Shown: piece after piece, positions 16,688-25,400 of the stretch | Layout: each line of letters begins with the position of its first letter | Numbering within the stretch: the first letter of the stretch is position 1 | Assembly (NCBI RefSeq): GCF_036067295.1 | Contig: NZ_CP107954.1 | Coordinates: 1,674,001-1,738,000, forward strand | Direction: 5' to 3' | From: Kribbella sp. NBC_00382 | GTDB lineage: Bacteria > Actinomycetota > Actinomycetes > Propionibacteriales > Kribbellaceae | Length of the DNA stretch: 64,000 nt | Notes under the pieces: generated by a model | What the model was told of the DNA's origin: nothing | The model's input: only the letters and a program-made list of their open reading frames with translations | The model's database searches: none | Position numbers and translations under genes: made by a program

Positions 16688-17854
16688 TCAGCAGGTCGCG
16701 TAGAAGTTGCTCACGGCGTGGAAGGACTTCTTCGGTTCCCAGCGGTACTTCGACGCTGGGTCCGAGGAGTTCTGCCGGATCACCTTGCACAGACTGAACG
16801 CGGCGATGTCCTCGTCGTACTTGCGTTCTCTTCGGTGGGGGGCATCGGGTGAGATGAACGTGTACGGCGAGGCGCCGAGGAAGCCCTCCTCGGTGAAGAC
16901 CTCCAGCATGTGCCGCAGATGGTCGGCCTGCTCCTGCTCGTCGCGGTAGTACCTGGGTTTGATCTGGACCGGGTCGACGGTGAAGTCGACGATGTCCCAG
17001 CCCATGCCGCCCAGCTCCGGGGCGCCGGTGAAGGTGCAGCAGCCGAACTCCAGGATCATGATCGGCTTCTTCCACCGCTTGAACGGCGCCAGCTCCTTGG
17101 TGTGCCCGGCGCGATCCGCGTGGTACGAGTAGTAGTCCAGCCCGACGATGTCGAACAGACTCCAGTCGATCTCCTCCAGATCCGACGCCGCCCCGTAGGT
17201 GATCCGCCCCTTGAAGTTGCTCCTGGCAACCTTCACTGCTTTGGCGACGTACACGCTGAGCTTCCGCTGCAGCTCAGCCATGTCGAACTCCTCCTTGGTC
17301 AGATACTCGACCCGCTCGAAGAAGTCCGCCCCCGGCACGATCCCCGGCGTGAACAACATGAACTCACACCCGATCACCAAAATCACCTCCGGCCGGTACT
17401 TCGTCCGCAACCGCTCCATCTCCCGAGCCGTCTCCCGCAACTGCTCCAACGCGTCAGCTTGCGGCTGATCAAACGCCCGAGGCTGCACCGAAACCTTCAG
17501 CCCGGTCTTGAGTGCCTCCTCCGCCGTCTCCCCCAACCGCCGAACGTCGCTCCCATAAACACTCACCCAGTTAGCGTTCAACCGCTCCTTGACAGCCCGA
17601 ATCTCCTCCCGCATCACCCCCCGACTCCACCGCACCCGACTCTCATCCCCCAAAAACCCAGTCCCCACGTCATAAGCCACCCCCTTGAAAGCCAACCCCC
17701 GCCGCCCGCCCCCACCTCCTCCTGCGACCTCCGCGCCTTCCCTTCCCGCGCCCGCCGCCGCGCTATCGGCGGGCGCGGCACCGGCAGCTAGTAGCCCAAG
17801 AGCTACTGCTCGAGTGATGAACTGGGCTCTGTTGATGCGCAGGTTTTCCTTCAT
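16688..17854 (-). CDS. Secreted (beta/alpha)8 glycosidase-fold protein
   Basis: The 388-residue protein starts MKENLRINRAQFITRAVALG with a signal-like hydrophobic segment and a Gly/Ala-rich linker. The body (LAFKGVAYDVGTGF, ANWVSVYGSDVRRLGE, VILVIGCEFMLFTPG, IVGLDYYSYH, KPIMILEFGCCTFTGAP) has the strand-end pattern of a clan GH-A glycosidase, with Glu in GCEFM as candidate acid/base and Glu in ILEFG as candidate nucleophile. I do not know the substrate. The upstream ATG at 17929 was rejected because it adds a non-signal-like leader. Confidence 0.7.
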   Translation of the reverse strand: MKENLRINRAQFITRAVALGLLAAGAAPADSAAAGAGREGAEVAGGGGGGRRGLAFKGVAYDVGTGFLGDESRVRWSRGVMREEIRAVKERLNANWVSVYGSDVRRLGETAEEALKTGLKVSVQPRAFDQPQADALEQLRETAREMERLRTKYRPEVILVIGCEFMLFTPGIVPGADFFERVEYLTKEEFDMAELQRKLSVYVAKAVKVARSNFKGRITYGAASDLEEIDWSLFDIVGLDYYSYHADRAGHTKELAPFKRWKKPIMILEFGCCTFTGAPELGGMGWDIVDFTVDPVQIKPRYYRDEQEQADHLRHMLEVFTEEGFLGASPYTFISPDAPHRRERKYDEDIAAFSLCKVIRQNSSDPASKYRWEPKKSFHAVSNFYATC

Positions 17855-18054
17855 GGGTTGAGTTTTCGCCGTCCTGACAGCAGATTCATCGATCCTCGGT
17901 CGACAGTGCTGCGACTTAAGTCGTGGCACGGGACTGCGCCGTCACCGATGTGCCCGGCGAATTCCTTGCGCTACCCACAGTGAACGCTCGATTGTTCTCT
18001 GTATCCGGCCGCATCCGCCCATTCGCGGCCCGAGACAACTCTGGAGTGTGAGGC

Positions 18055-18849
18055 ATGACCGGAAAGCTCAAGTTGCGTGCAGTGCTCGCCATCGGCGTAC
18101 TCGCCCTCGCGTCGCTCGGCGCGATCGGCACCGCCGAGGCGCGGACCCCACCGGTGACCAACATCGTCGGCGGCAGTACCGAGACGACCGCCAACATCCC
18201 GTGGATGATCGCGCTGAACAACAGCCGCTCGTCGTCCCCGGTCGGCCAGTACTGCGGCGCCACCCTGGTCAAGGCGAACAAGATCGTCACCGCGGCGCAC
18301 TGCGTCACCCAGCCGATCAGCACGTACACCGCGATCCAGGGCCGCGACAACCTGAACTCGAGCACCGGCGGCAAGACCTCGAAGATCTCCAAGATCTGGA
18401 AGGACCCGCAGTACGGCCGGGTCGGCGGCCACGACGTCGCCGTCATGACGCTGACCACGCCCTTCACCGGCGTCGCCACCCTCCCGCTGGAGACCAGCCG
18501 CGCCAAGGACGCCGTCGGCGCCCAGTCGGTCGTCTACGGCTACGGCGAGACCGAGGGCACCGGCCCGGCGAACCGTCTGCAGAAGGTCCTCGTCCCGGTC
18601 CTCGGCGACGCGTACTGCGGTGACGTCTACTCCGGCGAGGGCTACGTCGCCAACGGCGAGATCTGCGCCGGCTACAAGAACGGCGGCAAGGACTCCTGCC
18701 AGGGTGACTCCGGCGGCCCGCTGGTCCTGAACGGCCGGCTCTTCGGCGTCGTCTCCTGGGGTCTCGGCTGCGCCGACGCCGGCAACCCAGGCGTGTACGC
18801 CGAGGTCGCCTCCTACGCCTCGGCCCTGACCACCCAGATCAACAGCTGA
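18055..18849 (+). CDS. Secreted trypsin-like serine protease (S1 family)
   Basis: The 264-residue preproprotein has a signal peptide ([20 protein letters not shown], cleavage near AEA-R), a short propeptide and the mature N-terminus IVGG at 37. The triad is His82 in TAAHC, Asp127 in GGHDVAVM and Ser219 in GDSGGP; Asp213 in GKDSC marks trypsin-like Arg/Lys specificity. Six cysteines can form the usual disulfides. It is a monocistronic extracellular protease followed by a strong terminator hairpin. Confidence 0.95.
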   Translation: MTGKLKLRAVLAIGVLALASLGAIGTAEARTPPVTNIVGGSTETTANIPWMIALNNSRSSSPVGQYCGATLVKANKIVTAAHCVTQPISTYTAIQGRDNLNSSTGGKTSKISKIWKDPQYGRVGGHDVAVMTLTTPFTGVATLPLETSRAKDAVGAQSVVYGYGETEGTGPANRLQKVLVPVLGDAYCGDVYSGEGYVANGEICAGYKNGGKDSCQGDSGGPLVLNGRLFGVVSWGLGCADAGNPGVYAEVASYASALTTQINS

Positions 18850-18861
18850 CACACCCCCGAT

Positions 18862-18898
18862 CGAATGGCCGGTCCCACGGGGATCGGCCATTCGTTTG
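18862..18898 (+). terminator. Rho-independent-like terminator of the protease gene
   Basis: CGAATGGCCG (18862-18871) and CGGCCATTCG (18885-18894) form a perfect 10-bp stem with a 13-nt loop and are followed by TTTG. The hairpin lies 13 bp after the protease stop. Confidence 0.8.
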
Positions 18899-18955
18899 CC
18901 CGCCACTAAAACGCTGCCTTGCGTGCTGGGACGATGTTTCAGCTAGGATCCGGGG

Positions 18956-19663
18956 ATGGCGCGCGAGGCTGATGAGAAGACTGTGCTCGGGTCGGTCTGG
19001 TTGCGGGCCGATCCGGCCGAGACGCGGGCGCCGCTGAGTCGTGAGGACATCATCCGGGCGACGATCGAGATGCTCGACCGGGACGGGCTGGAGAAGCTGT
19101 CGATGCGACGGCTCGCGGCCGAGCTCGGTACGGCGGCGACCTCGGCGCTCTACTGGCGAGTGGCGAACAAGGACGATCTGCTCGAGCTGACGGTCGACAC
19201 CGTCCTGGCGGATGCGCTGGTACCGGCCGACGAGGGCGACTGGCGCGACCGGTTGACGGCGCTGGCGCACGCGGCGTACGACGTACTGGCTGAGCATCCG
19301 TGGGCGTCGCAACTGATGGCGAGCCACGCTGGTCTGGGGCCGAACTATCAGGCCTATGCCGAGCGGATGCTGTCGATCCTGAAGTCGGCCGGCTTCAAGG
19401 GCGTCTATCTGGACGCGGCGGTTTCTGCTGTCTTCCACTACGTCGTCGGAGCCGCCGTGACGGATGCAGCTTGGAGCGCGACCGTCCGCAGAAGCCGTCT
19501 CACAGAAGCCGAATGGGCATCAGCCGCCGGCGATCAGCTCGGAATCGGCGCCGGAACGCTCGCCGCGTACCTCAGCCGAGAGGACTCAGCCGGCCCGGAA
19601 GCACGCTTCCAGACCGGCCTCCGAGCCATCTTGATCGGGTTGAGACCCCGTCAGCTGATCTAG
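18956..19663 (+). CDS. TetR-family transcriptional regulator
   Basis: The 235-residue protein has an N-terminal extension, then the TetR HTH (REDIIRATIEMLDRDGLEKL, SMRRLAAELGTAATSALYWR, VANKDDLLELTVDTVL), and a C-terminal ligand domain resembling the tetracycline-repressor type (TetR_C_1). No divergent target is adjacent; it is convergent with the bkd operon, overlapping its end by four bases, so its regulon is probably elsewhere or itself. Confidence 0.92.
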   Translation: MAREADEKTVLGSVWLRADPAETRAPLSREDIIRATIEMLDRDGLEKLSMRRLAAELGTAATSALYWRVANKDDLLELTVDTVLADALVPADEGDWRDRLTALAHAAYDVLAEHPWASQLMASHAGLGPNYQAYAERMLSILKSAGFKGVYLDAAVSAVFHYVVGAAVTDAAWSATVRRSRLTEAEWASAAGDQLGIGAGTLAAYLSREDSAGPEARFQTGLRAILIGLRPRQLI

Positions 19664-20934
19664 AGATCGGCGAGGATCGAGGCCGGCGACTCGAAGGCGT
19701 CGGCGACGAAGCGGAGGAAGCCGGCCGCGGTACCGCCGTCGCAGACCCGGTGGTCGAAGACGAGCGAGAGTTGGGTGAGCTTGCGTACCGCGAGCTGACC
19801 GTCGACCACCCACGGCCGGTCGATGATCCGGCCGACGCCGAGGATCGCGACCTGCGGATGGTTGATGATCGCCGCGCTCCCGTCGACACCGAAGCTCCCG
19901 TAGTTGTTCAACGTGAACGACCCCGCCGATAGCTCCCGCGCGGTCAGCTTCCCGTCCCGGGCCGACGCAGTCAGCCTGCGAATCTCCGCATCCAACCCGC
20001 GAGCCGTCAGCAGATGCGCATCAACTACAGCCGGCACGACAAGCCCACGCTCGGTCTGCGCCGCGAGCCCCAGGTTCACTCCGTCGTACTGCACCAACTC
20101 TTCACGCTCGGTGTCGACGAACCCGTTCAACTCCGGATACTTCTTCAACCCAGCAACAACAAACCGAGCCATCAACGCCAACAGTCCCGGCCCAGCATCC
20201 GTTGCCGTCCGCAACGACTCCCTGACTTCGAGCAGTGCGGTCGCATCCACATCAACCCAGGTAGTAGCCTCCGGAATCTCCCGGCGACTCCGACTCAAGG
20301 TCGCCGCCACAGCCTTACGGAACCCACTAACCGGCACCCGCCGAAGCTCAACCAACCCAGTCCGCGACTCAACAGTTTCCTCAACCACAGCAGGCTTTTC
20401 GACCTTTGCGGCGATCGCCTGCTCGACGTCTCGCCGGACGATCACGCCGCCAGCGCCGGACCCAGCCAGCGCATGCAGATCAACTCGAGCATCCTTGGCC
20501 ATCCGCCGTACCAACGGCGAAATCACCAACGGAACGGCTCGCGCCTTCGGAGCCGCTGGAGCGACAGCGACCGCAATACCGCGGGGACGCCGACGGCGGC
20601 CGGAAGCTGCTGACTCGGGGGTGCCGTAGCCAATGAGGACGTTGCCGGAGCCGGCCTTTTCCTCTTCGCGGTAGGTTTCGGCGGCGGCCGCCAGTACTCC
20701 GACGGTGATCAGCGGTTTGCCGACGTCGATGGTGTCTCCGGCGGCGCCGTGCAGCTCGGCGACGACGCCGGCGTACGGAGTGGGGACCTCGACGATCGAC
20801 TTGGCTGTTTCGACCTCGGCGACCGGCGCGTCGACAGCGACGACGTCACCGACCTCGACCAGCCAGCGGACGATCTCGCCCTCCGTCAGGCCTTCGCCGA
20901 GGTCCGGCAGCAGGAAGGTCTGCGTGTTGCTCAC
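19660..20934 (-). CDS. bkdC: Branched-chain 2-oxoacid dehydrogenase, E2 dihydrolipoyl acyltransferase
   Basis: The 424-residue E2 starts at a GTG that overlaps the E1beta stop (GTGA). Residues 1-80 are a single lipoyl domain with Lys in EVETAKSIVEVP, the E3/E1-binding peripheral domain is ISPLVRRMAKDARVDLHAL, and the catalytic domain ends with the acyltransferase motif FDHRVCDGGTAAGF (His and Asp). It transfers branched acyl groups to CoA in the degradation of Val, Leu and Ile keto acids and supplies starters for branched fatty acids. Last gene of the operon. Confidence 0.95.
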   Translation of the reverse strand: MSNTQTFLLPDLGEGLTEGEIVRWLVEVGDVVAVDAPVAEVETAKSIVEVPTPYAGVVAELHGAAGDTIDVGKPLITVGVLAAAAETYREEEKAGSGNVLIGYGTPESAASGRRRRPRGIAVAVAPAAPKARAVPLVISPLVRRMAKDARVDLHALAGSGAGGVIVRRDVEQAIAAKVEKPAVVEETVESRTGLVELRRVPVSGFRKAVAATLSRSRREIPEATTWVDVDATALLEVRESLRTATDAGPGLLALMARFVVAGLKKYPELNGFVDTEREELVQYDGVNLGLAAQTERGLVVPAVVDAHLLTARGLDAEIRRLTASARDGKLTARELSAGSFTLNNYGSFGVDGSAAIINHPQVAILGVGRIIDRPWVVDGQLAVRKLTQLSLVFDHRVCDGGTAAGFLRFVADAFESPASILADL

Positions 20935-21917
20935 GAGTCCTCCCACTGCAGCGAATCCACCGCGTCGAGGATCCGGTCGACGCCAGGCAGCTGGTGCCGT
21001 TCCAGCTTCGGCGGCGGGTACGGAATGTCGAACCCGGTCACCCGCCGAATCGGCGCCGCCAACGAGTGGAAGCACCTCTCGGTGACCCGAGCAACGATCT
21101 CCGACGACACACTCGCAAACCCACTAGCCTCGGCAACCACCACAGCCCGGCCCGTACTCCGAACAGCCTCACAAACCGTCGAGTCATCAAACGGCACGAT
21201 CGACCGCACATCCACAACCTGCAGCGATCGCCCTTCCGCAGCAGCAGCGGAGGCCGCCTCCAACGCAATCGGCACCGACGGCCCATACGCGATCAGCGTC
21301 GCGTCCGTCCCCTCGCGCCGCACCACAGCCGTCCCGATCCCCGGCTCCGCGACCCCCAGGTCGACCTCTTCCTTGGCCCAGTACAGCTTCTTGGGCTCCA
21401 TGAAGATCACCGGGTCGGGGAACTCGATTGCCCTACGCAACAACGTGTACGCATCCGCAACAGTCGACGGGGCAACGACCGTCAACCCCGGCGTGTGCGC
21501 GTAGTACGACTCGGAAGAATCGCAGTGGTGCTCGACCCCGCCGATGCCACCGGCGTACGGCATCCGGATCACGATCGGCAGCGACACCTTGCCGCGGGTC
21601 CGGTTGCGCATCTTCGCGACATGGCTGACCACCTGCTCGAACGCCGGGTAGCCAAACGCGTCGAACTGCATCTCGACGACCGGCCGCATCCCGTTCATCG
21701 CCAGCCCGACCGCCATCCCGACGATGCCGGACTCGGCCAACGGGGTGTCGAAGCAACGATCCTCACCGAACTCCGCGGTCAGCCCGTCGGTGATCCGGAA
21801 GACGCCACCCAGCGCGCCGACGTCCTCACCGAACATCAGCACGGTGTCGTCGGCCTTCATCGCGTCCCGCAAGGCCTGGTTCAGCGCCTGCGCCATGGAG
21901 AGCTTCTCGTGCGCCAT
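20931..21917 (-). CDS. bkdB: Branched-chain 2-oxoacid dehydrogenase, E1 beta subunit
   Basis: The 328-residue subunit has the typical start MAHEKLSMAQALNQALRDAM, FGEDVGALGGVFRIT, the PLAESGIVGMAVGLAMNGMR thiamine-site segment, and RMPYAGGIGGVEHHCDSSES of the branched-chain class. It pairs with E1alpha to decarboxylate the keto acid on thiamine diphosphate. Two bases separate it from the E1alpha stop. Confidence 0.95.
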   Translation of the reverse strand: MAHEKLSMAQALNQALRDAMKADDTVLMFGEDVGALGGVFRITDGLTAEFGEDRCFDTPLAESGIVGMAVGLAMNGMRPVVEMQFDAFGYPAFEQVVSHVAKMRNRTRGKVSLPIVIRMPYAGGIGGVEHHCDSSESYYAHTPGLTVVAPSTVADAYTLLRRAIEFPDPVIFMEPKKLYWAKEEVDLGVAEPGIGTAVVRREGTDATLIAYGPSVPIALEAASAAAAEGRSLQVVDVRSIVPFDDSTVCEAVRSTGRAVVVAEASGFASVSSEIVARVTERCFHSLAAPIRRVTGFDIPYPPPKLERHQLPGVDRILDAVDSLQWEDS

Positions 21918-21919
21918 GA

Positions 21920-23008
21920 TCAGGCCTCCTCTCGCGACAGTTCGTCCTGCAGGAAGGCGGCCTGTTCGACCAATTGCGGCGTCGGCGTCGCGTACAGATG
22001 CGCGAACAGTTCCGCCGGATCCGGCGACACCTCCTGCATCAACCCGACGCGCAGGTCCTCGGCGACCTTGTCGGCAACGGCAGTCGCCTCACTCCGGTGA
22101 GCGTCGTCCAGCAATCCCTCGGTCGTCAGGTACGCGTCCAGCCGCTTCAGCGGATCGCGCTCCAGCCAGGGCTGTACTTCCGCCTCGTTGCGGTAACGCG
22201 TCGCGTCGTCGGCATTCGTGTGCGCCTGGACGCGGTACGTGTGTGCCTCGACGAGCTGCGGCCCTTCACCGGCGCGCGCCTTGGCGACGGCTGACCCCAG
22301 TACCGACAACAGCCCGGCAAGGTCGTTGCCATCGGCCCGTTCTCCGGGGATGCCGTACCCGATCCCCTTGTGTGCAAGGGATGGCGCGACCGTCTGCCGC
22401 GCGAGCGGGACGGAGATCGCGTACTCGTTGTTCTGGATGAAGAACACCACCGGCGCCTTGAACACGGCCGCGAAGTTCAGCGCCTCATGGAAGTCGCCCT
22501 CGCTGGTCGCCCCGTCGCCGCAGAGCGCCATCACGACGGTGTCCTCGCCCTTGAGCCGCGCGGCGTGCGCGACCCCGACGGCGTGGATCAGCTGCGTCGC
22601 GAGCGGCGTCGACTGCGGCGCCACCTTGCGCTCGTACGGGTCGTAGCCGGAGTGCCAGTCGCCGCGCAGCAGCGTCAGCGTCTCGATCGGGTCGACACCG
22701 CGGCTGACGATGGAGACGGTGTCCCGGTACGTCGGGAACAGCCAGTCCTGCTCGCCGAGCACCATCGTGGCGGCGACCTGGCAGGCCTCTTGGCCGTGCG
22801 ACGACGGGTAGACCGCGAGCCGGCCCTGGCGGACGAGGGCGCTCGCCTGGTCGTTGATCCTGCGGCCCACGACCAACTGTGCGTAGCCGTCGACGAGGGC
22901 TTCGACAGGCGGCATCCCGTACTGCGGGTTGTCGTGCCGCTTGCCATGCTCGTCGACAAGCTGGACCGGGTCAGCGGAGGGGAGCAGTTGCTCCTCGACG
23001 GTGGTCAT
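21920..23008 (-). CDS. bkdA: Branched-chain 2-oxoacid dehydrogenase, E1 alpha subunit
   Basis: The 362-residue subunit carries the thiamine-diphosphate motif GDGATSEGDFHEALNFAAVF...NN and YPSSHGQEACQVAATMVLGE, as in BkdA proteins. The ATG at 23008 has an AGGAGGG ribosome site, whereas an in-frame ATG 66 bases upstream has none and would overlap the palindromic operator. First gene of the operon, divergent from an Lrp-type regulator. Confidence 0.95.
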   Translation of the reverse strand: MTTVEEQLLPSADPVQLVDEHGKRHDNPQYGMPPVEALVDGYAQLVVGRRINDQASALVRQGRLAVYPSSHGQEACQVAATMVLGEQDWLFPTYRDTVSIVSRGVDPIETLTLLRGDWHSGYDPYERKVAPQSTPLATQLIHAVGVAHAARLKGEDTVVMALCGDGATSEGDFHEALNFAAVFKAPVVFFIQNNEYAISVPLARQTVAPSLAHKGIGYGIPGERADGNDLAGLLSVLGSAVAKARAGEGPQLVEAHTYRVQAHTNADDATRYRNEAEVQPWLERDPLKRLDAYLTTEGLLDDAHRSEATAVADKVAEDLRVGLMQEVSPDPAELFAHLYATPTPQLVEQAAFLQDELSREEA

Positions 23009-23044
23009 GAACCCTCCTGCGCAGGGGAGACGTACGGATGGTTC

Positions 23045-23064
23045 ATGGTCATACTTATGACCAT
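23045..23064. promoter_or_regulatory. 20-bp palindrome in the bkd/lrp divergent promoter
   Basis: ATGGTCAT-ACTT-ATGACCAT has perfect 8-bp arms and lies 37 bp upstream of the E1alpha start and 64 bp upstream of the Lrp start. Lrp/AsnC proteins bind AT-centred palindromes in such gaps, so this is the likely operator through which the regulator responds to branched-chain amino acids. Confidence 0.75.
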
Positions 23065-23127
23065 TCGGATCCATAGCTGGGAAAATCCCAGGACGAATGG
23101 CTCGCCGAGGCGATGTGGAGGCACAGA

Positions 23128-23616
23128 ATGTCCGATGACGAGAGGGTCCGCGCGACCGAACCTGGACAGATGGTCGTCGCCCCGGCGCTGGACGAGATCG
23201 ACCGGCAGATCGTGGCCGCGCTGAGCCGTGACGGCCGGCTCTCGATCCGGGCCCTGGCCGACCAGGTGCACATCTCCCGCGCGAACGCCTACGCCCGGGT
23301 CGAACGCCTGACCACGACCGGCGTCATCACCGGGTTCACCGCGACTGTCGACCCGCTCAAACTCGGGCTCGCCACCTCGGCGTACGTCACCCTCAGTCTC
23401 CGCCAGTCCTCCTGGCGAGCCCTCCGCGAACAACTCCAGGCCATCCCCGAGGTCAAACATATGGCCCTGGTCGGCGGCGACTTCGACGCCATCCTCCTGG
23501 TCCGAGCCGCCGACAACGAAGGCCTCCGCCGGGTAGTACTGGAGAAACTCCAGGCCATCCCGGAGGTCCTGGGCACCCGAACAGCGCTCATCTTCGAAGA
23601 CCTCGGCACCCTCTGA
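23128..23616 (+). CDS. Lrp/AsnC-family regulator, probable bkd regulator
   Basis: The 162-residue protein has the Lrp HTH (LDEIDRQIVAALSRDGRLSI, RALADQVHISRANAYARVER) and a C-terminal RAM/ligand domain (VKHMALVGGDFDAILLVRAA). The start was set at the ATG with GGAGG six bases upstream rather than an ATG 15 bases earlier. Divergence from bkdA and the intervening palindrome suggest it is BkdR, sensing branched-chain amino or keto acids. Confidence 0.93.
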   Translation: MSDDERVRATEPGQMVVAPALDEIDRQIVAALSRDGRLSIRALADQVHISRANAYARVERLTTTGVITGFTATVDPLKLGLATSAYVTLSLRQSSWRALREQLQAIPEVKHMALVGGDFDAILLVRAADNEGLRRVVLEKLQAIPEVLGTRTALIFEDLGTL

Positions 23617-23647
23617 CGCTGCCCCTCACCACGACGTACGCTGCCGC

Positions 23648-24196
23648 ATGAACTGGGCGAAGCTGGTCGGGGTGGGGATCGCAGGGTGCCTGCTGGGCGG
23701 CCTGACCGGATGCGGGCCGCGCGAGTCGAACGCGCTGGCCGGGATGTCGGTGGACGACCAGGGCAATCCGGTCATCGTGTTGCAGGACTGCGAAGGCGTG
23801 ATCCAGGAGATCGAGATCTACGACCGCACAAAGACCCGGTCGCATCCGACCACGGGTCCGACCCCTGACTTCGAGTACACCAATGCGCACCCGAAGAAGG
23901 CAGTCGTCACGATCCCACTCGCCGGCGACAACGACTGGAAGCCGACCACTGGATCGCCGTCCTGGGAGGCGTCCGGCAACTACAGCATCCAGATCTGGGG
24001 CGACCGCCACGAATGGAGGGCCGCCGGAACCGAGTTCACCCTGGCGGACCTCAAGACCTTGAAGCCCGGCCAGGTCCGGTACTTCCCGCCCTTCCGACCG
24101 ACCGACGACTCACCGACCCCACGCCCGCGTTCCACCGGGCCCGAGCAGCCCGTGGTGACCCCACTCGACGCCTTCACCTCACCCGAATGCCCCTGA
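23648..24196 (+). CDS. Putative lipoprotein of unknown function
   Basis: The 182-residue protein has a lipoprotein signal (MNWAKLVGVGIAGCLLGGLT followed by the lipobox cysteine in LTGC at 24) and a hydrophilic body with GNPVIVLQDCEGVIQEIEIY and a Pro-rich C-terminal tail. After lipidation it would sit on the outer face of the membrane. I do not recognise the domain. Confidence 0.75.
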   Translation: MNWAKLVGVGIAGCLLGGLTGCGPRESNALAGMSVDDQGNPVIVLQDCEGVIQEIEIYDRTKTRSHPTTGPTPDFEYTNAHPKKAVVTIPLAGDNDWKPTTGSPSWEASGNYSIQIWGDRHEWRAAGTEFTLADLKTLKPGQVRYFPPFRPTDDSPTPRPRSTGPEQPVVTPLDAFTSPECP

Positions 24197-24218
24197 CCTG
24201 TACGCCACGCAGACCGGA

Positions 24219-24995
24219 TCACGCGCCGCGGCGGCGGTGGCGGTCGGCGTAGGAGCGGAGGGCTCGGAGGAAGTCGACCTCGCGGAAGGCCGGCCAGTAC
24301 GCCTCGCAGAAGTAGAGCTCGGAGTAGGCGCTCTGCCAGAGAAGGAAGTTCGACATCCGTTGCTCGCCGCTCGTCCGGATGATCAGGTCGGGGTCGGGCT
24401 GGCCGACGTTGTAGAGGTGCTTGGTGATGTCGTCCGCGTTCAGCGTCTCGGCCAGGCCGTTGAGATCGTTGCCGGAATCCGCCTCGGACTCGAGCAGCGA
24501 GCGGACCGCCTCCACCACCTCCTGGCGACCGCCGTACCCGATCGCCAGCGTGATGTGGTTTCCGGTGGCGACGTCCTTGGTCGCGTCGACGGCGTTCTTC
24601 AGCGCGTGCGCCGTACTGTCCGGCAGCAGATCGAGCAGCCCGGCGATGTGGACCTGCCAGCGTCCGCCGGGTTGCGCGAGCCGGCCGGCGACGATCTCCT
24701 CGACGACCTCCATCAGGTACGCGACCTCGGCGTCGTCGCGCTTGGCGAGATTCTCCGTCGAGCAGAGGAAGACGGTGACATGCGGTACGCCGGCCGTCTC
24801 GCACCAGCCGAGCAGGTTCTCGATGTGCTCGGCGCCGCGCCGATGACCGACACTCGGATTGCTGTGCCCCTTACCGCGCGCCCAGCGCCGGTTCCCATCC
24901 GTCACCACACCGATGTGCTCGGGCAACGCGCGCCCAGCAAGCTGAGCCCGGAGGCGACGGACGTACAAGGCATACAACGGACTGGTGGCGGGCAT
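24219..24995 (-). CDS. uppS: cis-Isoprenyl diphosphate synthase (UppS family)
   Basis: The 258-residue protein has the catalytic motif VVTDGNRRWARGKG with Asp33, HRRGAEHIENLLGWC, TVFLCSTENL, the IAIGYGGR-like LAIGYGGRQEV, and the C-terminal PDPDLIIRTSGEQRMSNFLL and EAYWPAFREVDF motifs. It condenses IPP with allylic diphosphates to Z-prenyl chains used as lipid carriers for peptidoglycan and other glycans. Actinobacteria often carry two, a short-chain Z-farnesyl and a decaprenyl enzyme; the chain length here cannot be told. Confidence 0.93.
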   Translation of the reverse strand: MPATSPLYALYVRRLRAQLAGRALPEHIGVVTDGNRRWARGKGHSNPSVGHRRGAEHIENLLGWCETAGVPHVTVFLCSTENLAKRDDAEVAYLMEVVEEIVAGRLAQPGGRWQVHIAGLLDLLPDSTAHALKNAVDATKDVATGNHITLAIGYGGRQEVVEAVRSLLESEADSGNDLNGLAETLNADDITKHLYNVGQPDPDLIIRTSGEQRMSNFLLWQSAYSELYFCEAYWPAFREVDFLRALRSYADRHRRRGA

Positions 24996-25094
24996 GCGGA
25001 GTAACTTACTCGTCTCGGTCCGTAACGCACACCTCGTCGACCAGTCCTTGAAACTCCCTTTGCATACTCAACAAACCCACCAGCACAAGGCGTT

Positions 25095-25361
25095 CTACTC
25101 GGCTTCTTTGACCGGTACGTCGCTCAGGATCAGCTTGAGGTCGGCCGACCGGTCGCGACGACGGCGGAAGTAGCCGCGGATCAGCACACCGATCCCGCCG
25201 GCGCCGAGCCAGGTGAAGGTGATCGTGCCGCAGAACACCGCCCAGGCGGCGTCGCCGAAACTCAGGTCGCGAACGATCACCCCGATCACACCACCGACCG
25301 CCCCCAGGACAAGTCCGCCCCAGAACAGCGGATCCCGCGTCATCGGCTCATCGAATCCCAT
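25095..25361 (-). CDS. Small two-helix membrane protein
   Basis: The 88-residue protein has two hydrophobic helices (LFWGGLVLGAVGGVIGVIV and AAWAVFCGTITFTWLGAGGI), an arginine-rich cytoplasmic loop (YFRRRRDRSADLK) and an acidic tail. The distance from the GGAGG to the ATG is long (14 bases), so the second ATG at 25343 may be used instead. No family recognised. Confidence 0.65.
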   Translation of the reverse strand: MGFDEPMTRDPLFWGGLVLGAVGGVIGVIVRDLSFGDAAWAVFCGTITFTWLGAGGIGVLIRGYFRRRRDRSADLKLILSDVPVKEAE

Positions 25362-25400
25362 ACCCGCTAGATCGCCTCCAGCGTCCGGGCGTTACGCGGG

